From positions 347,501-411,500 of the forward strand of contig JACEVL010006449.1 of the NCBI GenBank assembly GCA_020284085.1: a DNA stretch of 64,000 nucleotides, written 5' to 3'. Each line of letters begins with the position of its first letter. Within the stretch, counting starts at the first letter, position 1. A program made the translations under genes and the position numbers. The notes below the pieces were generated by a model, which had not been told where the DNA came from, did not search any database, and saw only the letters and a list, made by a program, of their open reading frames with translations. This stretch comes from Aporrectodea caliginosa. Lineage: Eukaryota; Annelida; Clitellata; Crassiclitellata; Lumbricidae. This document shows, one piece after another, positions 38,514-48,752 of the stretch.

Positions 38514-38660
38514 GGCAGGCAGGCAGACAGACAGACAGACAGACAGGAAGACGAAATAGAATGAGAATAGGAAGAAGAAGATTTTTACATTAACGGTCGT
38601 ATTTGATCGTTTCTTAGAAGATCGTTAGACCGTATATAGGGCGTTGGTGCTCCACCTTTA
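38367..38660. repeat. direct duplication separated by (CAGA)n
   Basis: About 115 bp containing taacggtcgtatttgatcgt ttcttagaagatcg is present at 38367-38482 and again at 38549-38660. A cagacaga run lies between them (38481-38546). The two copies differ at a few positions. Confidence 0.88.
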
Positions 38661-38754
38661 GTCTAACTGAGGTAAAGTGATCTCAGGGCGAAAAACTTTG
38701 AGAGCCACTGGTCATTGAAGAGGTGAAACTGATGTCTTACAGTCATAATTTATA

Positions 38755-38844
38755 CAAACAGACAGACATACAGACAAATAGATGGACAGACAGACAGACA
38801 GAGAGGCAAGCATGCAGGCAGGCATGCAGACACACACACACACA

Positions 38845-38892
<48 letters not shown>
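38755..38892. repeat. (CAGA)n, (AC)n and (TA)n compound microsatellite
   Basis: Imperfect acagacaga run, a short AC run, then pure TA from about 38847 to 38892. Confidence 0.92.
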
Positions 38893-38896
<4 letters not shown>

Positions 38897-39080
38897 GAGA
38901 AGCATACATGCATATTTACATATGTATTATATGAGGACATATCATAACTTGGGTCAACACTGACAGAGACACAGGACTTGACAAATAACCGAGGACAGTG
39001 TAGATCATTTATTCGTACCCATTGCCTCCAAATCTTTGGCGTCAGGAACTGATTATGGTAATTATATATATATATATATA

Positions 39081-39317
39081 TTGTATTGTATTGTATTGCA
39101 TTTGAACGCTTGTTATAGCGCCCCTTCCAGATTCCTATTCAGAGGCGCTCCCGACTACTGCGCGAACGCTGAATCGGAGTTTCACGCCGAAGCGCATGAG
39201 CAATTGCGAGTGAAGGACTTGCCCAGGGTCCCTACGCGGCGGCTTTGAGGTGGATTCGAACCCACAACCCTCCAGCTGCAAGGCACTGAACATACCCCTA
39301 CACCACCGCGCCCAAGT
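39081..39317 (-). mobile_element. full-length tRNA-SINE (family 2) with L2-like LINE tail
   Basis: On minus: a head with box A tggtgtaggggtatg and box B gggttcgaatccacc; the body cgtagggaccctgggcaagt through caattgctcatgcgc; then gggagcgcctctgaatagg and ggggcgctataacaag, matching the LINE 3' end at 11032-11075; and last a (CAATA)n tail. This is the classic SINE plan: pol III promoter, unique body, and a 3' end borrowed from a partner LINE. Confidence 0.82.
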
Positions 39318-39360
39318 TGTATTGTGTTGTATTGTATTGTATTGTATTCATGTATTGTAC
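39316..39360. repeat. (TTGTA)n microsatellite
   Basis: Pentanucleotide run between two minus-strand SINEs. It is probably the (CAATA)n-type tail of the SINE at 39365-39500. Confidence 0.85.
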
Positions 39361-39364
39361 TCCA

Positions 39365-39500
39365 CGTTTATATTGTGACCGAGCCACCCGCAGTAAAGAT
39401 CCGAGAAATTAATCTCTGATAAACCGACCGACCGGGAATCGACCCCGGGCCGCCGGCGTGGAGAGCGGTCTACCAACCCACTCGGCCACTCAGGACCATT
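39365..39500 (-). mobile_element. tRNA-derived SINE, family 6
   Basis: On minus the head ggtcctgagtggccgagtgg continues with box B ggggtcgattcccgg. The body includes cagagattaatttctcgg and then gcgggtggctcggtc. The Leu/Ser-type box A suggests a different tRNA ancestor from the other families. Confidence 0.68.
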
Positions 39501-39728
39501 AAATATATATATATTTGATCATGTGTCTCAATTTAGGTTCTAGTACGCCTCACCTGGTGATGGCTCATCGTAACCTAAAAATTACCTGCTAATGAATGTT
39601 CTGTCAAGTGCACTTAGTGTTGAAAAATCGACATCTTGATAGCATGGACACGATTCTCACGAATTAGGATGTATTTTCATGGAATTATTTGCTAAGGTCA
39701 AAAGCTAGGTCTCGCGTGCACACGAATA

Positions 39729-39925
39729 TTATATATATGTATATATATATATATACATATATATAATTGAATATATTGATAGGTAGATAGATAGATAAGT
39801 AGATAGATAGACAGACAAACAGACGGAAGGACGCGGACAGACAAATAAAAACTGTAAAAACTGATAGACACATAGACAGGCAGACAGATACACAGATAAA
39901 CAGAATATCTTATAGACAGACAGAG

Positions 39926-39958
<33 letters not shown>

Positions 39959-40146
39959 AACAGATAGATAGACAGATAGATAGACAGACAGACAGACAGA
40001 TAGACAAGCAGCAGACAGACAGACAGACAGATAGATAGACAAGCAGACAGACAGACAGACAGACAGATAGACAGACAGACAGCCAGACAAGCAGCAGACA
40101 GACAGCCAGACAGACAGACAGACAGACAGATAGACAGACAGATAGA
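39729..40146. repeat. (AT)n and (GATA)/(CAGA)n compound microsatellite
   Basis: AT run at 39729-39766, then about 370 bp of gata, caga and caaa tetranucleotides. Confidence 0.93.
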
Positions 40147-40439
40147 TCTTGGCTTAGTATTATAGGCCTATGTCTATTATACCTCCATATATAAATATAA
40201 CATTATGCAGACATAGTGCCTATGTTGATTTATTTCCATATGATGCGTGACTGGGTCGATTCGCAAGCAGTCAAAGAGACCTACTGTAACATGTATATTA
40301 TATCGTAGACTGAATCATTATTTGCTCATAGGCCTTTGGATCAGTATCTGGGTCGCGACTAATTGTTTACGATAAACAATGGTTTTTCTAGGTAAGAGAA
40401 AATTGCGAGTCAGAATTTAGGTCTCTATACCAGTACAGA

Positions 40440-40728
40440 GAGTACTCAGTGACATACTCGGTCTATACAGACTCAGTGATTATACTCGGTCTATACAAAC
40501 TCAATGACATATACTCGGTCTATACAGACTCAATGACATATACTCGGTCTATACAGACTCAATGACATATACTCGGTCTATACAGACTCAATGACATATA
40601 CTCGGTCTATACAGACTCAATGACATATACTCGGTCTATACAGACTCAATGACATATACTCGGTCTATACAGACTCAATAACATGTAGCCTACTGTTTTT
40701 ATACAGACTCAATGACTTATAGACTGTC
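40440..40728. repeat. 29-bp minisatellite
   Basis: Unit built on tactcggtctatacagactc + aatgacata, about 9 copies, nearly identical at 40500-40675 and diverging at the ends. The fragment gagactcaatgacatag at 41331-41347, beyond the inserted SINE and ATT block, continues it. Confidence 0.92.
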
Positions 40729-40931
40729 ATGAGCGAAAGATACCGAGTTCGAGATCCGTAGCCGGACATGCTTTGTAGGCTGCTATTAGCGCCGTGTATT
40801 GCAGTCTGTCTGTTCTGTTAGTATAGTTAAGATTTATGTCTTCTGTCATTTGTGTTCTTGTGAATTGTTTCAATTGCATAACATGTAATGTACAACGCAG
40901 TGCGTTTGTCAGGCGCTTCAATAAAGAAAAG
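40729..40931 (+). mobile_element. SINE, family 1, copy with expanded ATT tail
   Basis: Matches 45682-45917 from gagcgaaagataccgagttc to gcgcttcaataaagaaaag, including ggctgctattagcgccgtgt. The head upstream of box B is truncated. It ends directly in the (ATT)n array at 40932. Confidence 0.78.
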
Positions 40932-41148
<217 letters not shown>

Positions 41149-41159
41149 TTTTTTTTATT

Positions 41160-41320
41160 TTTTATTTTATTTTTTTTTTGCCCGAGGTATCAATGATCCC
41201 TCAGGCGATCCAAACAATATCTGGAGATGTTACTGATGGTGGTCTGGAACGGCAACTCACTCGGCAGTGTTCTTCTGTTATTATTATTATTATTATTTAT
41301 TATTATTATTATTTATATAC
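41160..41320. repeat. ATT-linked interspersed motif
   Basis: gcccgaggtatcaatgatcc ctcagg followed by about 75 bp of unique sequence and a second (ATT)n. Partner of 2520-2553 and 41945-42030. Confidence 0.6.
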
Positions 41321-41349
41321 TGTTTCATTAGAGACTCAATGACATAGTC

Positions 41350-41900
41350 CATTTGGCTCGTATAGTGCTACCTACCGCACTACACACCGTAACAAATGTA
41401 TAATAGGCCTACATGATAACAAGGGCGCTACTTTGCCCCACAAGCTGATGGTCACCAATCTCCTACTCGATCCCTCCCGCCCCTCTCACTACAATCTCCC
41501 TCCCCTTCCTTGTATGCAAATTTAGTAGGCTCTGTCCGTCACTCTAAGGTCACCAACAGGTAGTAAAGTACGTGTGTGTTTACGCTCTGTTTTCACGACC
41601 GTGAATATGTTGACGACACTTGGGCCTCGATAGAACTAAACAACAGTCCAAGAAACCGGTCGTGACTGTCACCACCGTGTTTAAACGTGCTCACGACAGT
41701 ACACCCACGTCACGAGTCTCACGATACAACGTTACGCCTACCTATATTGGAGGGCAATTTCGTGTAATAAATAACGATTTATGCTTGCACGTCCCTATAG
41801 GCCTACGTGCACACGTCTCGGTATTTTACTACGTCACAAAGGTCCTCTCGCGCTGTAGATTTACTGCTGTTAGCCTCATTAACGAACAAGCTCGTATAAC
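41350..41900. other. unassigned sequence
   Basis: GC-richer 550 bp. The 135-residue frame at 41620-42027 runs into an ATT repeat and has no recognisable domain. Confidence 0.4.
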
Positions 41901-41944
41901 TATTAATAATAATATTCGTTTATTATTACTATTATTATTATTAG

Positions 41945-42030
41945 AATTTTTTTATACTCGAGGTAACAAGGATCCCTCAGGTGGCCTAGAAAGTCCGGAG
42001 ACTGCTGGAAAACTATTAGGCCTATAATTA
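41945..42030. repeat. ATT-linked interspersed motif, third copy
   Basis: Preceded by attattattattag and followed by ataattattattatc, with cgaggtaacaaggatccctc agg in the middle. Confidence 0.6.
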
Positions 42031-42040
42031 TAATTATTAT

Positions 42041-42041
42041 T

Positions 42042-42105
<64 letters not shown>

Positions 42106-42187
42106 CCACCACCACACCACCACCACCACCACCACTGCCATCATCATCATCATCAGCAGCAGCACCACCACCACCACCACCACCACG

Positions 42188-42221
<34 letters not shown>

Positions 42222-42310
42222 TCATCATCACCACCACCACCACCACCACCACTGCCATCATCATCATCATCATCAGCAGCAGCACCACCACCACCACCAC
42301 CACCACGACC

Positions 42311-42344
<34 letters not shown>

Positions 42345-42364
42345 TCATCACCACCACCACCACC

Positions 42365-42398
<34 letters not shown>

Positions 42399-42409
42399 TC
42401 ATCATCACC

Positions 42410-42455
<46 letters not shown>

Positions 42456-42550
42456 CCAGTACCACCAGTACCACCCGTACCACCAGTACCACCAGTACCA
42501 CCAGTACCACCAGTACCACCATCATCATCATCATCATCGTCGTCGTCGTC
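42041..42550. repeat. (ATC)/(ACC) array with higher-order structure
   Basis: 510 bp of triplets. A block of about 120 bp (caccactgccatcatc ... agcagcagcaccacc ... cacgaccaccacc) occurs twice (about 42115 and 42236), so it has grown by block duplication as well as slippage. A CAGTAC run sits at about 42455-42515. Confidence 0.93.
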
Positions 42551-42562
42551 GTCACATTCTAC

Positions 42563-42745
42563 AGGCGTAGACGATTGCCGATCCGTTAGAGCGCTCGCCA
42601 GTTAACGTGAAGTGTACGGATTCGAGTCTCCAGGGCTGAGACCGTCACTGCGTAGGGACTTTGAGTACATCTCCACTCAAATTGCTCAGCACTATGGAAT
42701 CATGCCTGTTAATAGAAGGCGGCTCTTAATAAATGCATAATAATA
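42563..42745 (+). mobile_element. tRNA-derived SINE, family 2 (plus orientation)
   Basis: Head gattgccgatccgttagagc with box B ggattcgagtctccagg. The body tgcgtagggactttgagtac runs to aaattgctcagcac, and the tail is taataataataacaatt. Confidence 0.72.
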
Positions 42746-42792
42746 ATAACAATTATAAGAGCCCTTGGATTCAAACCAAGTAAAAGCCGATG

Positions 42793-42860
42793 TAATGTAA
42801 TTGAACATTTATATAGCGCCTCTTATAGATATCTACTCAGAGGTGCTCTGTGCTAACCTA
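42793..42860 (-). mobile_element. L2-like LINE 3' tail fragment
   Basis: gaacatttatatagcgcctc and ctactcagaggtgctctgtg, the inverse of the LINE end. Confidence 0.72.
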
Positions 42861-43249
42861 TGATGTTAAATGTCATTACGAAAGAATATATATTTTTAGG
42901 CCTACATCATATTACGATGCTCTTGCCACTAATCTTAACTGGTGGGTGGCATAAAAAGAACTCTTGAAATAGGCCTTCTGGATAGACCTCACCCAAATAA
43001 ACACACCCACACACCTCTCCAAACACGCCCACACAATCACTCACCCACGCGCACGCCCACACACTTAAAAACTCCTCATAAACTGCCATTCAACTTATAA
43101 AAAAAACACAAATCAATGTGCTCTACATTTTCTCAGAAAGTTTAACTTGTGCAACAGCTTGGAATTCGACCTTAAATGAGCAATAAAACTGTTTATCGGA
43201 GGCGGCAAAAACCGGTTATAATATAACGAGAAACATGAGACGTGCACGC

Positions 43250-43689
43250 CATTGAACCAGGCCCGCCGAGAGGGGACAGAGGGGCACAAATGCTCAGGGT
43301 CCCTGCGACTTTTGGGGGACCCGGGCTGGGCCCGTAATGAACCTATGAAAAATATTACAAGCTCAAGCAAATGATGTTAAGAAACAAGACAAGCTGAATG
43401 GTCTTGTACCTCTTGCAATCGAATATGATCTGGCAAAATCATTGAACTACGAGGATATTATAAACGATTTTGCTGCAGCTAAATCAAGAACAGTTGCTCT
43501 TTGACTAGCGAGCATAAATTAGAAAATAATTTTTTTTAAATTAACAACTGAATAAAATCATAGTTCTATTTTATATATAAATATAATATCGCACTAAAGT
43601 AAAAGTACCTGCACTTTTATTATTTAGGGCTCGTGACTGCTCTGCCTATAATAGGGCCCAGAATTTCTGTCGCCTCCCCTGCATTGAAC
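43250..43689 (+). mobile_element. internally deleted hAT element with 8-bp target duplication
   Basis: The element is 43258-43681 (424 bp). Its ends, caggcccgccgagag and the inverse of ctgtcgcctcccctg, are imperfect TIRs starting CAGG. It is flanked by the perfect direct repeat cattgaac (43250-43257 and 43682-43689). The inside keeps the 3' end of a transposase frame. Confidence 0.88.
43349..43504 (+). pseudogene. hAT transposase C-terminal remnant
   Basis: The frame ends LAIEYDLAKSLNYEDIINDF AAAKSRTVAL then TGA, preceded by an in-frame stop at 43346. The 'lsiEhdlakkldyddiIddFA..KaRk' pattern is the end of ZMYM-like hAT transposases as I recall it. Everything upstream, including the catalytic region, is deleted. 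Confidence 0.7.
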
Positions 43690-44192
43690 ACATTTAACGA
43701 ATAAACGGCTTTCCATACGTCGTACCTAAAACAGAAAATCGTGTTTAACGTTATAAATATAACATTGATTCAAAATAGATGGCCAACCCAACAGATGGCC
43801 TCGTGCTATGGTCCATATGACGCCGGCTGGGTCTAGGGATGGGCTATAGGGTCAAAATGAAGGAAGGGCTTTTGTAAAAAAAAACGTGGAAAACAAGCAG
43901 GCTGTTTAGTGGCCATGGGAAATCCATAAGAGAAGAAGACCAAACACCAATGTTTGTGTAACACATGTTCTTGTCATAAACTATTCAGCAGAGAACTGGG
44001 GCAGTAGGCCCTAAATATGTAGGCTACTCATATACAATGAAATGTCATACATATGTACATTTAAGTACTCCTAAATATTATGTAGGTCTACAACGCAATG
44101 TCGTGTGTTAGTTCAAATGATAGCCTACAGTAAAATGTCAATATATTATATGTAATTTTATGGCAGTATATAATTTATATATACTCATTACT

Positions 44193-44491
<299 letters not shown>

Positions 44492-45189
44492 TTCATTGCT
44501 GTACAATTAAAATCAGATTGCCATTACGTGATTATGTTTTCAACATAATTATACATAGCCTAATGTGTAAATTACAGTAGTTTGGTCAGCGAAGACATTG
44601 GTATCTCTATTACGTCATGCTCCTGACGGTGTGTAGCCTAGTCATGTAGTATTATACCATGCACGACAAACCACTCACGTGCCTAAAATACTAACTAAAT
44701 CTTGCAGACAGACAGTGAGACAGAGACAGACAGACACACAGAAAGACAGACTGACTGACTAATTGACTGACTGACTAACCCACTGACCGACTGACTGGTA
44801 AGAACAAATGGGCCATATAGCCTACATGTGAAAGCCACGTGATTTTTTTTACCAAGGCGCATGTATTAGTAAAACATTTGTAGCCTATCCGCACAACACG
44901 AACTCACGCACAAGTGCTTTAACACTTGATCCAGAACTGACTAAGAACAAAGCAGTAAGCAACTAGTCAATGAAAAACTGGATGTCCTGTGGGAGTGGCT
45001 GAAATGTATGTACACGCCCATCCCTCAATTCCTGCAAGCACTACGTGAAAGTTTATTCAAACGCGCGACACGTCTGATAAAGCCTATTTAGTTTGATAAA
45101 ATAGGCCATATCGTATAATAATTATATATTTACGCATATTTTTTCTTCCTACGAAAGTTGACACGTGTACATACGGACAATAATTATGA

Positions 45190-45310
45190 TAAACCATCGA
45201 TGGCGCTGAGCTGTTGTGAGTAATGGACTTTCTCGCGAGGTCCCTACACGGTAAACGCCTCTGCGATGGAGACTCGAACCAGTACTCTCCGAGTTATGTT
45301 CAATCGCATA
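45190..45310 (-). mobile_element. tRNA-derived SINE, family 2, inside duplication A
   Basis: atcgatggcgctgagctgtt and gtgagtaatggactttctcg, then ctctgcgatggagactcgaa (box B inverse). Present at the same place in B (58255-58375), so it predates the duplication. Confidence 0.72.
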
Positions 45311-45681
45311 ATCGTTTGCGTTGTGAAAGAAGAGAGCCAATGGTCCCTCAGAGTGAATTCTGCTCTAAAACCTAAAGTCGCCTTGTCCTAAGTTACGACA
45401 AACAGGTGGCCAAAGAAGACAGACTGTACGTTTTTTTCTGGTGAGATTAAGCTTAAGTGAAATGCAATACCCAGCAAGGCAGCTGAGCGCTACACGGTGA
45501 AGTACCTTGTCTACAACTTAAGCATAAGTAAGTAAAAGTAAGTAAGTAACGAGGCCGGTGTAATTTCGAAAACATATAATTACAAACAAATTTAATTGAC
45601 ATCGCATAAATTTTTTCTGGTCGTAAACGTTTTGTAATAACTCCAGGTTGAACATCTTACAAACGACTGTAACAGTTAACT

Positions 45682-45917
45682 GGGGTCCGGTGGCGCGTTG
45701 GATAACATCTGGCGAAGAGAGCGAGAGGTACCGAGTTCGAGCCCCGTAGGGCGGATTTGCTTTGTAGGCTGCTATTAGCGCCGTGTATTACAGGCTGTCT
45801 GTTCTGTTAGTAGTTAACTAGTTAAGATTGTTTCAATTGCATAACATGTAAATGTACAGCGCAGTGCGTTTGTCGGGCGCTAAATTAAAGAAAAGATATT
45901 ATTATTATTATTATTAT
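45682..45917 (+). mobile_element. SINE, family 1, full copy, A-specific
   Basis: Head ggggtccggtggcgcgttgg ... box B gagttcgagccccg. The body holds tttgctttgtaggctgctat and tagcgccgtgtattacagg, and the tail is (att)n. B and C have the uninterrupted site gttaactgaaacatatgaag-like; here gttaact joins the SINE, and the tail joins gaagaaatt. There is no target duplication and about 7 bases (gaaacat) are missing. Confidence 0.85.
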
Positions 45918-46691
45918 GAAGAAATTATATCCTCATATAAGTCAGAAACCATTTGGTACTGAAAAATGCCTAATTCTATGTGGCTGGTAATTAAATAAGA
46001 AATTTGGTAAAATTCAAAATAACTCAAATCTGGAGACGACATGATGAACAGTGTTGACGCCTGAACACATCAAATACTTTGGAGATAATGAGCAAGCATC
46101 ACAAAATGAACATAGATCCCATCTCATATCCAGCACGTAACGCCTTGTTACGTAATACATACATTGAAACCGTCAAATGGTATGCTTGATGTAAAATGAA
46201 AACGCTGAAACAAAGAAACTTTGATGCAATCTTGCTGTCTGTACTCAAAGAAAATAACTTTAAAAATTTATTTTAAATAGGTCCCAAAATGTACATCTAT
46301 GTGGATTCTCAAAGTAATGATGCTGACAATATTCCATAAACTCTTTTTTGATTTCAAACATTTCATCACCAATTCCAAAACTACATGGCGCCAGAGGAAA
46401 GCAATTTATGTCAAAACTAACTGTAGAATGATTTCCTGAAAACAATTGTCATCTGGAATTAACTTCTTTCTTTGCCTGGACGGAAGTTATCGAGGGATTT
46501 TGTAGTTTTGCCTTCAACACAATTGTTATCTTCTGTGGATCTACTGAAAACCTTATCCAAACTATTTCCATGGCATCCTTGTGTTACACTACAAACAACG
46601 TTTTACATAATTCATCCATGTATAATTTCTATCCACTGTAAGTCTTCACAGGGGTCCTTAGACTAATAATCTCATCAAATATTTCACCCTT

Positions 46692-47819
46692 TTAAGCCGC
46701 TCCTTCAGGATGTGTTTTCATGTGGTTTCTGAGACTACCACTGTGTGAAAATGCTCTATTGCATAATTTGCAAATGTACGGCTTTGCTCCAGTGTGGGTT
46801 CGTGAATGCACGCGAAGATGGAAACGTTCCGAAAACGTTTTGTTGCATAACTTGCAAACGTATGGCTTTTCTCCAGTGTGAGTTCTTGTATGACGATCCA
46901 GTTGACTCTTATGTATAAATGTTTTATGGCATAAACTACACTTGTATGGTTTTTCACCAGTGTGGACTCTTGTATGGCGTTTCAAAACATTTCCGTAAGC
47001 AAATGCTTTGTGACACATACTACATTTGAAAGGTTTTTCTCCAGTGTGGGTTCTTGTGTGCATTTCAAGAGTAGCCTTCCGTGTAAAGGCTTTGTGACAT
47101 AAATTGCAAGTGTATGGTTTTTCTCCAGTGTGGAATCTTGTGTGACTTTCCAGAGTACCATTCACTGTAAAGGCTTTGTGACATAAATTGCAAGTGTATG
47201 GTTTTTCTCCAGTGTGGATTCTTGTATGGCGTTTAAGATAACTCTTCCCTGTAAATCCTTTGTGACAAAAACTGCATTTGTATGGCTTCTCTCCAGTGTG
47301 TGATCGTAAATGCATTTCAAGATTATTGAGATGCAAGAATAGTTTGTTACATAATGTGCAAATGTATGGTTTTTCTCCAGTGTGCATTCTTGCATGATTA
47401 TCCAAATGCTGGTGTCGTGAAAATGTTTTTTCACATAAATTGCACTTGTACGGTTTTACTCCAGTATGAGTTCTGGCATGAACATCGAAATTACACTTCT
47501 GTGAAAATGCCTTTTGACATAAATTGCACTTGTATGGTTTTTCTCCAGTATGGGTTCTGGTATGAATATCCAAATTTCCCTTCTGTGAAAATACTTTTTG
47601 ACATAAACTGCACACGTGTGGCTTTACTCCAGTGTTGATTCTTGTATGAATATCCCGGCTAGACCTTACCAAAAATGATTTATTGCATAAATTGCACTTG
47701 CATGGTTTTTCTCCAGTGTGAATTCTGCTATGAACATCCAAATTGCTCTTCTGTGAAAATGCTTTGTTACAAGACACACATTTGAATCGCTCTCCTTCAC
47801 TCTGGATTTTAGCTTGCAT
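46692..47819 (-). CDS. C2H2 zinc-finger protein A, 13 finger units
   Basis: An open frame of 375 codons from ATG 47819 to TAA 46694-46692, made almost entirely of tandem C-x2-C-x12-H-x3-H fingers joined by TGEKP-type linkers. Such proteins bind DNA, each finger reading about three bases. Finger 2 has Asn for the last zinc His (HTRINT), and linkers after fingers 2, 4 and 12 vary (TGVKP, TGVKP, TGAKP). The leader is short, MQAKIQSEGER, with no KRAB, BTB or SCAN domain. An upstream ATG equivalent to that of copy B is out of frame because of one extra G (atggttttt against atgttttt), so I chose the ATG at 47819. The frame is open upstream to TAA near 47852. It could have a further 5' exon. Function and targets unknown. 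Confidence 0.88.
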   Translation of the reverse strand: MQAKIQSEGERFKCVSCNKAFSQKSNLDVHSRIHTGEKPCKCNLCNKSFLVRSSRDIHTRINTGVKPHVCSLCQKVFSQKGNLDIHTRTHTGEKPYKCNLCQKAFSQKCNFDVHARTHTGVKPYKCNLCEKTFSRHQHLDNHARMHTGEKPYICTLCNKLFLHLNNLEMHLRSHTGEKPYKCSFCHKGFTGKSYLKRHTRIHTGEKPYTCNLCHKAFTVNGTLESHTRFHTGEKPYTCNLCHKAFTRKATLEMHTRTHTGEKPFKCSMCHKAFAYGNVLKRHTRVHTGEKPYKCSLCHKTFIHKSQLDRHTRTHTGEKPYVCKLCNKTFSERFHLRVHSRTHTGAKPYICKLCNRAFSHSGSLRNHMKTHPEGAA

Positions 47820-47879
47820 CTTCAAATCTTCAGCATAATACAAAAACCATTATAGGACTAAGTTCTTGTATAAAGTAGG

Positions 47880-48104
47880 CCTACCATCAGGGCTTTTTTT
47901 AGCGTGCAGTTCTACACAAAATGTGCAGTTGGAAATCAATTTGTGCAACTGTAAAAGCAATTTTGTGCAGTGAAAAATTGAGGAAAAGTGTCGTTACCCC
48001 CCCGGTCGTCAACTTTTTTCGTGACTACCCCCCCACCCGGTCGTCAACTTTTTTAAGAGGTTATGCAGTTCTAAAAATTCCTTAAAAAAAGCCCTGCCTA
48101 CCAT
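47880..48104 (+). mobile_element. hAT-type MITE with 8-bp target duplication, A-specific
   Basis: The element is 47888-48096 (209 bp), cagggctttttttagcg ... ccttaaaaaaagccctg. The TIR of 14 bp is perfect at the tips. It is flanked by cctaccat on both sides (47880-47887, 48097-48104). Copy B at about 60768 lacks it. It sits about 65 bp upstream of the zinc-finger start codon. Confidence 0.92.
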
Positions 48105-48257
48105 GCTTGTATATTACACAATTATAATTATATTTAGATACTCGCAGTTGTCTTTGCAAACTCCTAGAGAGGACTAACAAATACATTTTCATGATAATGT
48201 CCAGGATACGTGAGACTTGTATAGATGGAAAATGAGATGGAAACAGAAACAGACAAT

Positions 48258-48752
48258 AAATTCTGCGGTAATCTATCGTTTTAGCGGGTTTAATTATTTC
48301 TGAAATTCTCATATCGGAATAGCGGGTTTTATTATGTTGTTGCTAAATTATTTGATATTGTCACTTTAAAATGGAAGCTGGATTGATGAAAAAACTGTTA
48401 CCCTAAATGGAAGTTGGATTGATGAAAACATTCCTGTGTTCAAAATTGAAGTTGGATTGATCGAAATAATTTTTACCGTAAATAGAAGCGGGATCGATGA
48501 GAATATATGTCTTTCCTTAAATAAAAGTTCCATTGATGAAAAATATTTATCTCGTCAAATAGAAGTTGGATTGATAAAAGTAATCTTTTGCAACTAAATA
48601 GAAGTTGGATTGATGAAAAAATGTTGTCGTGAAATAGAAGCTGGATTAAAAACGTTTATTGCTTAGTTTCACATAATTAAACCCGCTAAAACGATACTGA
48701 ATACTAATGCAATAATTAAACCCGCTAAAACGATAGATTACCAAAATTCTGC
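48258..48752. mobile_element. TIR element with tandem-repeat core, A-specific
   Basis: The element is 48267-48742 (476 bp). Perfect 32-bp TIRs lie at 48267-48298 and 48711-48742 (ggtaatctatcgttttagcg at the tip). A 9-bp direct repeat, aaattctgc, flanks it (48258-48266 and 48744-48752, with one extra A). Copy B shows the uninterrupted ttctgctctacaactgct. Partial second copies of the TIR motif lie just inside each end (48320-48334, 48673-48696). Between them are eight units of about 37 bp built on agaagttggattgatgaaa. No coding capacity. The superfamily is uncertain: 9-bp duplications fit Mutator- or Merlin-like elements. Confidence 0.9.
48371..48655. repeat. eight-unit tandem core of the TIR element
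   Basis: Starts near 48371, 48408, 48445, 48483, 48521, 48559, 48598 and 48634, so the period is 36-39 bp. Shared motif (g)aagttggattgatgaaaa. Spacers between motifs vary in sequence. Confidence 0.88.

Noticed and set aside
41620..42027. 135-residue plus-strand gene
   Set aside because: The frame ends inside ATT repeats and the shared 'cgaggtaacaaggatccctc' repeat; no domain.
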